Assembly: GCA_039621445.1 (NCBI GenBank)
Contig: CP154957.1
Span: 43,907,465-43,971,464, forward strand
DNA: 64,000 nt
Reading direction: 5' to 3'
Source: Euglena gracilis
Lineage: Eukaryota > Euglenida > Euglenophyceae > Euglenales
Positions within the stretch are counted from its first letter, which is position 1. Each line of letters opens with the position of its first letter. Position numbers and translations under genes: made by a program. Shown in pieces: positions 34,095 to 44,809 of this stretch. The notes under the pieces were generated by a model. It was not told the origin of the DNA. It searched no databases and saw nothing but the letters and a program-made list of their open reading frames with translations.

Positions 34095-34315
34095 CAAGAT
34101 GCCGATGCTGGAAAAGATGAACTGGATGCAGACACTGGACAACATGCAGATGGTGGACAAGATGCAGTTGCTGGACAAGAAGCAGATGCTGGACAACATG
34201 CAGATGCTGGACAGCATGCAGATGCTGGACAGGATGCAGATACTGCACAAGATCAGATGCTGGACAAGAAGCAGATGGTGGACAAGATGCAGATGCTGGA
34301 CAAGATGCAATGAGA
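34095..34315. repeat. 18-bp tandem minisatellite (ATGCAGATGCTGGACAAG)
   Basis: About twelve imperfect 18-bp units. It is open in several frames (Met-Gln-Met-Leu-Asp-Lys on plus), as expected of any multiple-of-three repeat. No flanking coding evidence. Confidence 0.8.
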
Positions 34316-34484
34316 CAAGACACAGTGGAAGACGCAGCCGAAGCCACTCCCTGCAAAAGCCCGGCATTGGAGCTCAACAGATTGGACAACACAATCGACT
34401 GGTCGGATACGGCCACATTTTGCCGTGTCTTTCCTTGGTTGTTGCTGGTTTAACCTCTGCACCACATCCTGTGCCGGCAAAAAG

Positions 34485-35085
34485 CAGCAGAAGTGGTCAA
34501 AAAGTGGTCAAAAAGTAGGCAAAAGTGGGGTTAAGTGGTCAGAAAGGAGCAAAAGTGGTAAAAAGGTGGGCAAAGGTGGGCAAAAGTGGTCAAAAAGCAG
34601 CAAAAGTGGGCAAAAAAAGTGAAACTGATCAAAAAGCTGCAACAATGGCCAAAAGTGGGCAAAAAGTAGCAAACGTGGGCAAAAGTGCAACAAAATTTGT
34701 CAAAAGTGGTCAAAAAGCAGGCAAAAGGGGCCAAAAGTGGTCAAAAAGCAGCAAAAGTGATCAAAAAGCTGCAAAGGTGGTTGGAAATGGGCAAACGTGG
34801 TCAACAAGCAGCAAAAGTGGTCAAAATGGGCAAAAAGCAGTCAAAGGTGGTCAAAGTGGTCAAAAAGCAACCAGAGGTGGCCAAAAGTAGCCAAAACTGG
34901 GCTAGAGCGGCAAAAGCAGTAGGCATTATAGGTACACCTTCAAGGGCTCCAAAGGCGATGCTGGGCGATGCTGGGCCCAAGGGCATGGCTGACCAGAGGT
35001 GCTTGGTTATAGGGCACCATTGGATGGCTCTAGGGCGATGCAGGGCGATGCAGGGCGATGCAGGGCGATGCGGGGCTCAAAGGGG
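34485..35085. repeat. CAAAAGTGGTCAAAAAGCAG units, then GGGCGATGCA units
   Basis: About 430 bp of 13-30-bp degenerate units of GGTCAAAAAGCAGCAAAAGT, followed by GGGCGATGC[A/T] units to 35076. Confidence 0.75.
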
Positions 35086-35149
35086 TGGGTGACCGAAGGT
35101 GCTTGCCCGGATGGTGCTACACAGGCTGGGTGTAATTTGGCCCTTTTTG

Positions 35150-35330
35150 TTGCTTTTTTTGGGCTCTGCGATGTGTCCGTGAAGGGTTGCCTGCTGAGGC
35201 ATCCAGAGGGTGGACTCTACATACACGTTGTGAAAGTTGGAAAAAACGGCATGTCACAGAGTTTGTTGTCCCTGGGTGCTCGAAGCGTGAGGAGCGGTAC
35301 AGCGGGAACCACTCAGGTAGGGGTTGGGGG
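35150..35330 (+). CDS. Possible exon, unknown
   Basis: The plus frame GCLLRHPEGGLYIHVVKVGK followed by NGMSQSLLSLGAR ends before AG|GTAGGG. It reads like protein, but acceptor, phase and partner exons are not established. Confidence 0.25.
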
Positions 35331-35416
35331 GATTGAGGGCAAGCCCAGGGACCTGCCCCAACGTCTGGTGAGCTACGCCAGGCCCCACACTGCCGGGCAC
35401 AGAAGGCAATGTTTAT

Positions 35417-35904
35417 GGACATTGCGCTTAAGCACAATAGTTTTACCTTGCGCTTAAGCGCAACGTATTTTCATTGTGCTTAAGCGCAATGTATTACAGC
35501 AGCCCCCCTGAGCTTATGGGAATCCTTCTGATGTGTTACGGTGTGTCGGGGGCCCCTCTGGCCAGTGTGCGGACTTGGTGAGGAAATGCATTGCGCCATT
35601 GTGCCGAAGCGCAAAACATCATACAAAAAATGAGAAGTGCAAACAGGCGGCTAACGTGTAATCTGAATGAACAAGCGGTGCATTATGTAGGCGTGTCCAT
35701 TTGCGCTTCGGCGCAATGGCGCAATGCATTTCCTCACCAAGTCCGCACACTGGCCGTGCAGAGAGGGGCCCCCGACACACTGCAACACATCAGAGGGACT
35801 CCCATAAGCTCAGGGGGCTGCTTTAATATATTGCGCTTAAGCACAATGAAAATACGTTGCGCTTAAGCGCAAGGTAAAACTATTGCGCTTAAAGTGCAAC
35901 GTCC
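35417..35904. mobile_element. 488-bp palindromic foldback element built from TTGCGCTTAAGCGCAA hairpins
   Basis: The left arm (35417 to about 35620) and right arm (about 35690-35904) are near-complete reverse complements, from GGACATTGCGCTTAAGC to GCTTAAAGTGCAACGTCC, with about 75 bp of spacer. Each arm holds three local TTGCGCTTAAGCGCAA palindromes, the segment CCTGAGCTTATGGGAATCC and an AGTGTGCGGACTTGGTGAGG block. No ORF. Confidence 0.85.
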
Positions 35905-36691
35905 TTTCAAATGGCAGATGCATTTGAATGCGTTCGTGCTGTGTGAGAAGGTGGGCGATAGAGGAAAATGATGAGGGGGGTTTGAGCGCTGCTGTGCTAG
36001 AAGCTTGGTTGGTGCTTTTGAACTATTCAGGCGCTGGGGAAGAAATCGTGGGCGGTGGGCGGTGGAGTCTGAGTGGTCTTGCACTCAGTGCACAAAGTGT
36101 GGGTTTTTGGGATGTTGACAGAAAGACCTTTTTTGGCTGAACAATGCCCTCCATCTGCCCAGTGTGATGTGGCTGTCTGGTGGGTTGCAAATTACCGAAA
36201 ACAGGTGTGTCAGCATGTCTTCCCTTCTCCGCCGTTGTTGATGGACCTTTTCAATTTCTCAATTCCATTCGCTCATCCTTAAAGTTGTGTGCTTCAAATC
36301 CTGGGCGAGGAAAGGGGGGTGATGAGCTTCTTTAAAACACCCTTTCGACGCCGAAAAATGTTTCCTTGGCAGTGATTCCCAGGGTATCTGGTACCTGTTC
36401 TTTTCCAAACAGAAAATTTCCGACTTTCAAAAGTCGGCCAAAAAGAAGGGCCCCTCAGGCATGCTTAACTGCGAAGCAAGTGGGAGGAACCTCCGGCACT
36501 GGCACTTGGGCTCACAACGCTTAGGACAAGAGACGTCTGGATATGAAGAAGTTGGTGGTTGCTTTCGCACACCAGGGGGTTGGCTTCCTGTCCCAGGCAA
36601 GGTTTCCCTCCACCTTAGCGCTGTTCGCTCTGGTGATGAGATGCTTCCAGGACTGCTCTCTCCACCCACAGTGATAAAAATAAGAAATTGA

Positions 36692-37105
36692 AAGTTGGTG
36701 CCCATTGCGCTTTGGCGCAATGGGCAGGCTTATGAAGAATGGAAATTTCAGAGTTAGATTGTGCCAAAGCGCAATAGAAGTACAATTTTAAAATTGTGAA
36801 AGCAGCGTGGGTGTTGCGCCGATGCGCAACGTTGACCAATTCTGACACAACGTGACCGAGAGCAGATTCCTGTCCCCCTGTACTACATTTTGTGCTCTAT
36901 CCCCTCTGGTGTTCATACTCTATCAGGGCCATTCTCTCCCTCCAATGTGAGATAAGTTTCAAGCAGTTATATTGCACTTCAGCGCAACACCCACGCCAAT
37001 GTAAAATTTTTAAAACTGTATTTATATTGCATTTTGGCGCAATATAACTCTTAAATTTCCATTCTTCATAAGCCTACCCATTGCCTGTGGCGCAATGGAA
37101 ACACA
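36692..37105. mobile_element. Second palindromic foldback with TTGCGC/GCGCAA hairpins
   Basis: The left arm (CCCATTGCGCTTTGGCGCAA, GGCTTATGAAGAATGGAAAT, GCGTGGGTGTTGCGC) is repeated inverted at about 36968-37105, with about 140 bp of spacer. It resembles the 35.4-kb element in its GCGCAA hairpins but not in the rest of the arm sequence. Further isolated TTGCGC(n)GCGCAA hairpins lie at about 33052-33069, 37184-37200 and 37430-37446. Confidence 0.78.
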
Positions 37106-37832
37106 TGCTCACACATATGTTGTTATCATTGTGCAAGTGCGGCAATGGTCACCCACTATTGAATTACAAAAAAACTAAAAAAATTGCGCCAAAGCGCAAA
37201 TCGTTTTATTTTTTTGTAATGAAAGTTTTTTTTGCGCAATGGAGTCCCCTCGTTTTCATCACCCGCCGCTTTTTGTTCATGCACAATGGGACCCGGGAGC
37301 GCTGTGCATGTAGACCGTGGGGTTCCAAGTTGTTGTTTTCGTCCCCAGGCCCTGGGGTGCAGGGAGACACTATTTTCAGACTGTCCAGAGTCTCAGGCCA
37401 TGGTGTTCGAAAAACGATTTTTTTTGGGATTTGTGCGTCGGCGCAAATTTACATGCACTTTCAAAGCTAAGTGCGAGTTAGACCGCCTAAGACCAGGCCT
37501 TCCAGTGCAGCCCTGTCATTCCCCCGGTGAGGGTGCCAGCAAAAAAAAGCAGCAAAATGACCCGGAGCGAAGGCACCCGAATTCTTCCCCCTTTCTTCAC
37601 ATCTGTGGTCAAGTTTCCTGGATTCCAAGGTATCGAGCTCCCCCCCCCCCCCGCTGAGGAGATGGTGATTGTTTTTTTGTGTGGTATTTTGTTTAAAGTG
37701 GTTGACTGATTTTTGGAAGGATCGGGTTACCCCCCCTCCCCCGGGTTTGCCAAAAATCTGGATGGGATTTCTCCGCCATCCAGCCTGGCTGGCTCTGCCG
37801 TGGAGGGCCAGCATCCCATCCCCGGGGCGCAG

Positions 37833-38857
37833 GTGTTCCGGGACTTCGTGCAGTGCAGCCCCACCCCGCGCTGCTCTGGCCCCCTCGGCGCCGGGCGATT
37901 CGTCCACGTCAAGACGAACATCGCCGCCAAGTCGGACATCATGTACCGCTTCCTGGTGGAGGTGTGCCGGCGCGCCAAACATTCACAACCTCCCGTGAAA
38001 TGCCGTGCGCCATGGGGGGGTCTGCCTCCGGCCACTGGACGATGGGACCCACAGCGGTCAGTGCTCTGCTATTTTGGCTTCCCCTGGTGGTAGTGCCAAA
38101 AACACATTCTTACCAAGCTCATGCCAGGCAGGCTTTCCTGCATGGAGGGCGGGGGGTGGTGTGATTGCTTTGCATACTGGCCATGCCCCATCCCCAGGGG
38201 TACAACTACGGGAACAACGCCATCATTCATTGCGATGTCGTGGGCTACACCCACAACAGGTGGGATACCCTCGGGCGTTCTGGTGTGGTTCCCCTCGCAC
38301 CTCGAAGAAGACGTTTTCCTGAAGATTCATTTCAAGTGTTCTCTTTGAAATGGGAGAGGATTGAATGTTTCACAGGATCCAATTTTGTAGTCAGATATTC
38401 CGAATAACAAATGGTTTTTGTGCATACATTTTTCATGATCACATTGAACAATCCGAACATCAAAGTGAAGATACATCAGATACGTCTGGCGTTTGATACC
38501 TTCTGCTTGAAGCTGGGGCTTTTGCATGGGCAGGTTGCTCCAAACTCTTAGGATTTCCTTTAATGGCCCTTTCGAAGTTGTCATTTGTTGTCATTTGCTT
38601 TGTTGGGTACCCTCACCGCCTTTACTGCAGAGCTCTATGGCTGGCCGGCTGGGTGGGACAAGGACAGCATTCTGCACTACGCCCCGGGGGTGGATCTGTC
38701 GCAGTACTACAGCACTGATGGTTTCGTCACGCTGCGGCTCCACGCCCCCAGCCTCTTCTGCGTCGGCTTCACCATCTCGGCGTGGCTGGTCTGCCACACG
38801 TACGGCGCGGATTTCTCAGTCTGGGCCTCCGTGCATCACCAGGATGAGGATTTGTGA
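37833..38857 (+). CDS. C-terminal exons of a beta-rich protein, possibly phage-tail-like
   Basis: Three exons with consistent phases: 37833-37961 (FVHVKTNIAAKSDIMYRFLV), 38198-38282 (GYNYGNNAIIHCDVVGYTHN) and 38631-38857 (GVDLSQYYSTDGFVTLRLHA ... ASVHHQDEDL, TGA). They give about 145 residues of alternating hydrophobic/polar strands with many Tyr and Trp, consistent with a beta-sandwich. From memory the signature 'K[TS][ND]I...MYRxLVEGYNYG...SxVVGYTY...L..YYSSDGYV' recalls a domain in structural proteins of marine phages and in some algal proteins. This is a recollection, not a search. The N-terminal exons are not located. It lies 470 bp upstream of the formimidoyltransferase start, on the same strand. 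Confidence 0.6.
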
Positions 38858-39327
38858 CCTGCCGTGGCACATGAATCGGCTCTGAACCCGGTGGCGATGC
38901 CAATCTGTTGTATGTCGACCTCCACCCTCCTCTCTTGCAATGTTTGTTTTGTTTTGTTCCTGACTGGCTCTTACCAGCACATCTATCGCTGTCGCTGTTG
39001 CACTGTTGTCCATATTGTTGTGTGAGCGAAACCTCCCATTGGAAGTGCAACTGGATCCCCCATATCTCCTTTTGGAGCAACACACTGCAATCATGCCGCC
39101 TTTGGACGACCACCTTTATGACGTGTCCCATGTTGGCGAGCGGAGGGGGTTTGGGACCCGGGGAGAGTTGTTGCCTGCAATGGACTTTTGTTTGCCGTTG
39201 CCTCTGTTTCCTGCGGTGTGTTGGTGGGGGTGTGGCAGCCCAAGCGTCCCTTCCCCCCATGAAGGGGGAGGGACTCCAACGCCACCCTCGCCTCCCCCAC
39301 AGCATCGCCCCCCCCCCCCTCCATCCA

Positions 39328-41565
39328 ATGGCCGGCCGGGCCCTGCTGGTCTGCTGCCTCAACGTGCAGGAGGGCCGCAACGCGGACGTCCTCCGCCGCA
39401 TCGCGGCCCGCGCCTCCCTCGTGCCCGGGGTCCAGGTGCTCCGTGGCTTTGTTGGTCATGCCAGTGCCGCTGGAGCCCGGCCCTGACACGCAGGCCACGG
39501 AGTCTCGAAAGTTGTTGGTCCAAGGAGGTTAGAAATCATTTTTCCTACGGTCAACCTGTTTTTTTTTTTGCCCACAGTCAACCTGTGCTCACCAACAATT
39601 TCGAATCTTTCTTGCACTTTTTCCTTGTGGATGTTCAGTGAATGTGCCAGAAGGCGGCAGATATTTCTTCTTATTTTGAGGACTGCTCGGGTTATTGGAA
39701 GTGGGAAGTTCAATGCAAGGAGTATGTCCAGGTTTTGTTGGGGTCCCCCCCCCTGCACAAATGGAGGTTCATCAGGACCCCAGGGGAATTTGGAACCAAG
39801 AATCCAAAGCATTTTTTTTTGTAGATTGTTTGACAAGGGGGCAAAAAAAAAATTCACTTTGGCCACACCACAGAGGGGTACCTGGACCACCCCACGCCCA
39901 ACTTGCCGGCGATCAAACCCTGCCAGTCTCCTTTTGGGGTTCGGAAGCAAAGCCTGCCAGCCATTCCGGGCAGTGGTATGCTGTGGACCCAATCTATCAG
40001 CGCTCCAACCTCACCCTCGGCGGGGAACACGGCGCCGCTTGAGCCGGTGGGGACCCTATCCCCTGGGGGTTCCAGCCAGCCAGCCACCCCATCGACGAGT
40101 TTAAAATCCTGTCCCTTGTTTCGATTTTTTTTGGACCCGGTTCGATACTCAGTCGGGCCCCGTTCCCGCCAAGCCCTACGGGGTTGGAATGGGAGGGTTA
40201 GCTGGGAGTCTTTTTCCAGCCAACCCCTGATTTTCCGGCCTCTGAGCTGGACCTCAAATGGGGGGGGGGTCGCTCAGCGTTGCTGTGGCAGGGAGGGCCC
40301 TGCCCTCACGGACGCCATCGTCGCGGCGGCGCAGTCCGCACTGGAGCTTGTCGACGTTTCCCGGTTCCAGCCACAGGCTACAGGCCACCCCCACCCCCAA
40401 CCCATTCCGTAGCCGTTCTTGGCAGGCCGCCAACTGTGTGCCAGTCCAATGTGCGCAACACCACAACCTCTGCCCCTGGGAAACGGATTCAGGATATTCT
40501 GGGCAGGGAAACAAACACACGGTATGTGTGTGTGTGTGTGTTGTGTTATGTGTGTGTTGGGAGAGAATAAGTGTTTTTTGTTGATTTTTAATTTCTTTGT
40601 GGCGTCTTTTTTTGAGGGTTCGTGTTGCGCCAGAGGCGCACCACCTGCTGCCGGGCCGTGCCTGTCCCCGCCACAGCGCCGTCCCGGCCAGCCCTGCCCC
40701 GCACCCCCACATCGGGGCGCTGGACCTCGTCCCCGTCCACCCGATGCCCGGCACCGCCGCCACGCTGCCCGACGCGGCGCGCTGCGCCGAGGCCGTAGCC
40801 TGCCGCCTGGGGGAGGCGCTGGGCCAGCCGGTGCTGCTGTACAGCGCGGCGCACGCGACGGGGAGGGCCCTGGCGGCGGTGCGGCGGCGCACCACGTTCT
40901 TCGCCCCAGACTGGCAGCGGCGGGACGTGGGGGCGGGCTGCAGCTTGCGGGCCACGACACTCCACGGTTTCGGCCTCGGCGACTGATATCCAGTTGCAGA
41001 AATCCATCCGGCCTAGCTTGCCTTGCCCAGTGTGTGTCATCGTCACAGCGCCGTGGCGATGATGATTCTGGCGATTGAACCGATGATGATGATGCAATTA
41101 CCACCACCATCACACGGTGATGGTGACAACGCCATGTCAAACAGCTGTGACCACATTTTTTTTTACGTATGTGCATTTTGGATTGGTGGAACGGAAGGTC
41201 GTTTGTGGACGATGCTTCTGCCAGAAGACGAGCTGTGGCCTGCAGCAAACTGTTTGACATACCTCCCAACTTCGGGCCGGTCGACCGCATCGATCAAGCG
41301 GTGTGCGACTGACTGTTTCCTTTTCCCAGTGGCGTCTCCCGCTGCACTTTGACGTCCGTGCCGGTGGCCGCGCATCGTTGCCGCCCACCTCCGCAGCGGG
41401 GCGTCACGGTGTGCGGCGCCACGGAGTACGTCCTGTCCTACAACGTGGTCCTGGACACGGAGGACCTGCCACTGGGCCGCCGCATCGCTGCCGCCGTCCG
41501 GGAGGCCTCAGGCGGCCTCCCCCACGTCGAGGCGATGGCGTTCCGCCATGCGTTCAGCCCCACAG
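39328..41565 (+). CDS. Glutamate formimidoyltransferase (FTCD N-terminal domain)
   Basis: Transfers the formimino group of N-formiminoglutamate to tetrahydrofolate in histidine breakdown and folate metabolism. Exons: 39328-39435 (ATG; VCCLNVQEGRNADVLRRIAA, the 'C.PNFSEG+N' start of the family), about 39974-40020 (VDPIYQRSNLTL), 40292-40363 (ALTDAIVAAAQSALELVDVS), 40677-40926 (HPHIGALDLVPVHPM with the catalytic His; GQPVLLYSAAHATGR) and 41397-41565 (GVTVCGATEYVLSYNVVLDT). Phases agree for the joins 1-2, 3-4 and 4-5; the donor of exon 2 is not found. Only the N-terminal subdomain and the start of the C-terminal one are seen, about 230 of the usual 320 residues. The last exons were not found before the convergent gene begins near 42.7 kb. 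No cyclodeaminase domain is present. Confidence 0.9.
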
Positions 41566-42690
41566 GTGCGTCCGAGTTTGCGGAAATGTGTGGTTTTTAT
41601 GTACAGACTGACGGTGCTGTTAGAAGGAGCAACCGACCGTCCAGCAGGGCACCCGGAACGAAGGGCAGGTTCAGGTTCAAGGGTTCAGGTCAGCCCCGTT
41701 TCTTTGTTGTGCGTGCCCTTAACCCACAAGCAGCCCGGCTTTTTTGAGTTCGGCTTCCTGTGCAGCTTCAATGTAAGCGGGTTTCGTGGGAATTGCCCTC
41801 CCATTGCCTAGCCAGGGCTACCACCACCACCACCAGGCTGCTCCTGGTGTCCGCCCAGCCCTTTGGCCCATTGTGTTGATGTGTAAGCAATGCCAAACGA
41901 ACAGACCACCATCCTGCAGCACAGGTAGCACTCCTCCGCAGGGCCACAAACACCGAATCAGTTCATTTCTGTTTGTAGAGTCGTAAGTTGTGGTGCTTTT
42001 AAATGATCACCAGTAGGAAGTGGAGGTTGTCTAAAAACGCAGCTGAGGTTCCAGATCTGTTCACATCACACAATTTTTTATTGTTGTTTCTTGTGTTTCC
42101 AAAGAGTTGTTCTGTCACCTGTTGCCTGTGTTTGTCCAAAAGAGTTGTGGTCTTCATGCTCGGCAAGGTTTAAAAACACAAAATTTTGTCAACAAACAAA
42201 ATTAATGTCTGGTGTACGACTGGGAACGTTCCTTGTGTAGCTCCCCGGTAGTTATGCGGGCACTAATTAAAAGCCGCCATCATTTCACCCCCCTCTATAC
42301 CACCCAACGTGTCCTGCCCACCAAATGACTTGTCTTTGCCCCTCAATGTGGGCCAAAAATGCTCCTTCGCATGGAAATATGCCGACCTTCTGCAAAAACT
42401 GGAGCTCGTGAAGCATATGCGCCACAACTTCAACTAAAACGGGCCAGTGAGACAGCCCTGGGTTACGGTGGCAACTTTTCACGACAAAATTCATTCATTG
42501 CCAACGTTTTCGCTTCTTCAGGAAAGGAGGAGGACACCAGGGCAGACGAAGACGTAAATGGCAACGCCAACGACAAACATTGTGGGGGACACAGCCAGCG
42601 CCACGGCAGGTGGGCCCCGTTTGTTTCCCCAACACGACGCACCGCGGCAGACCCACCACCGCCTCTCCCCGCCCAGAGGCACCCCCGCAC
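41566..42690. other. Presumed 3' part of the formimidoyltransferase gene; no exon identified
   Basis: The open frame continues past the donor at 41566 for about 60 codons, but with low-complexity content (RFRFKGSGQPRF). Nothing resembling the C-terminal FTCD subdomain was recognised. 42000-42300 is AT-rich and featureless. Confidence 0.4.
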
Positions 42691-44806
42691 CCCAAAACGG
42701 TCCGCACGGCGTGGCCTTCCTCCAGCACGGCCCCCTCCAGGGCCGGGTTGCCCCCGAGCAGGCAGGCGCGGAGGGCGGGCAGCGCCGCCACGTCCGGCGC
42801 CCGGCCCGCCAGGCGGTTGCCCCGCAGGTTGACGCGGCGCAGGCCGGGCAGCGGCGGGAAGGGGGGCGGGGCCGGGCCGCCCTCCGCCCGGCCGCCCGGC
42901 GGGGTCGGGCTCCCCTTCCCCGACCGTCGAAGGGGTCCTGCGTTCCGGTGTTGAAGGATCGTGTTCGGCCCGTCGGCAGCGCCGCCAAGCCCGGCCCTTT
43001 GTTGTTGTTTCCCAGGGTTGACCGCCCCCCCACCCATGACTACTGACCTCCCTGCCTTCTTCTGATTAACGGGGGGGGCATAGCTCGAACAAGAACCACA
43101 AGAAAGCCAGAGGACAAAAAAAAACTTTTCGCTCCTCAAGCTGTCTGATGAAAGGGTGATCTGAAAATGGGAAATCAGACAATTTTGTGTGACGTAGGAC
43201 ATGATTTTTGCCAATGAAAAGAGATTCTGTTCTAAGGCACCCCCTCCTTCCATTGTTATTGTCTGCAAATGAAGCAAAACCTTTTCATTGGAACCACTGA
43301 AAGCCGTGATTTTTAGCAAGTTATGGCCTGGATCACTGTAGAAACCCTTGCAATCGTCATGAAAACATCCAAAAGGGTGAAAACTAGGAAAATTCTAGGA
43401 AAACTGCATATTGTCCACATCCAACAATGTAGAAACTTTTTCATCCAACTCCATCACCTCCTCCTCTGCAGTTGTGCCTGAAGCTATACCTATCTTACGG
43501 CTGGGCAAACGTCTCCGTGCCAAGCAACCCATCTCCTTCATAGGGGTCATCCGCAGCTGCGAGCGGCCACAGAGGACAGCCCGGGCAGCCGCCCCGTCAT
43601 GTTGTTGGCCGGCAGCTCCAGCTGTTCGACAGTGGGACCAGGACGCCCTCGCGGAGGTCCGTACAACTGAAATACGGTGTGTCTCTCAGGCGTGCCGGCC
43701 TGAACGAGGGGCGGGGCAGTTTTTTCCCACACCTCGAGGCAATCAATCAGCAGCCCCACACTTTGTGGCCCCGCTCGCTTGCAAGGCCGCACTCCCCGCA
43801 ATGGTTTCCAGCTGCATCCTTACGGCGACGGGAACGGGTCCTTTGGGAGAGGGGGGAAAAAAAACGCCCTGTGCGGTGCCACAGGGAGTGCACGTGACGC
43901 CGTGCCAAGCGCACACGTCAGGGGACAGCCAACCGTCGGCCCGCGTCCAGTGTGGCCCACCCAAGGCGGCGTACAACTCCTCCAGCCACTGCCCAGTGCA
44001 GAAGGCGGCTGCTCAACAAAAGGCATGCGCGCAACCCACACCAACGCGCCCACACACAACACACAAACACACAAACACACAAATTGCACACGCAGACACA
44101 CGCGCGCACGAGGAGAGGGTGACCAATCCAGCTGATCTGCCTCCCTTTTCTGCGGAATTGGACGGTCTGTCCAACACCACCTGTCCCAAGGTGTGCAGGC
44201 AACGCTCCTTAAGCGTCATAGGCAGGTGGAATTTATAAGTGTGTTTATTTCAGTGAACTTGGCTGCTTTGGGGTGTTTGCAAGATGCCTTCAGAAAATTT
44301 TTTAACTAAGTCCAGATGTGTGATGAAATGATACATCTAAGCAGGGTGATGGTGTTTCTTGGACCTTCCTGGAGAGGGGGAAGGTGGCGCTATGCAGCAG
44401 CAGAATAAAAAAAATGCACGCCCCAGAACAGTGAAGGAAAAAAAACGACGGCAAGATAATGTCCAAAAAAATGTCATATTTTGGCAGGTGAACTGGGGGG
44501 GGAGTGACTTCTGGCATCCTCCAAAGTATTAAAAAAAAGTGTTTTTATTGACTTCCTAATTTTCGACTGTGTTAAACAGGCTGGCCCTCAGGCCTTAGGG
44601 TAATCCGTGTTTCCGGAACGTGCAAAGCGTGCCACACACAACGCACACAGCACCGGCAGTCATTTCCAGCTACACACGGCATGGCAGGCCGAGGACTGCT
44701 GGCCACCACCTGTCAGGGTCACTGGGTCGAAGCCGGCCGAGGAAGCCGGGACACACAGCGCCAGGAAGACTGCAAGGACGACATGGATGGGCCCCCGCTT
44801 GCCCAT
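42690..44806 (-). CDS. Secreted leucine-rich-repeat protein
   Basis: Read from high to low coordinates. Exon 1 (44806-44710) starts MGKRGPIHVVLAVFLALCVP, a clear signal peptide with likely cleavage after ASSA. The exon from 43988 to about 43880 encodes LYAALGGPHWTRADGWL and CAWHGVTC, the plant-type LRR N-cap in which two cysteines flank a tryptophan. About 43650-43560 gives VEQLELPANNMTGRLPGL, a plant-type LRR. About 42865-42690 gives LRRVNLRGNRLAGRAP and LLGGNPALEGAVLEEG, two more repeats. Several exons between are probably unread. The protein is likely secreted or cell-surface; no kinase or transmembrane segment was seen. It is convergent with the formimidoyltransferase gene. Confidence 0.75.
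44042..44108. repeat. (CA)n-rich microsatellite
   Basis: CACACAAACACACAAACACA units inside an intron of the LRR gene. Confidence 0.8.
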
Positions 44807-44809
44807 CCC

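Noticed and set aside
34092-34313. Met-Gln-Met-Leu-Asp-Lys repeat protein
   Set aside because: An 18-bp minisatellite is open in all frames; no flanking coding sequence supports it.
34485-34915. CRISPR-like array of spaced repeats
   Set aside because: Units are degenerate and of uneven length without unique spacers, and the genome is eukaryotic.
41023-41352. ORF between two formimidoyltransferase exons
   Set aside because: Intronic; the neighbouring exons join in phase without it.
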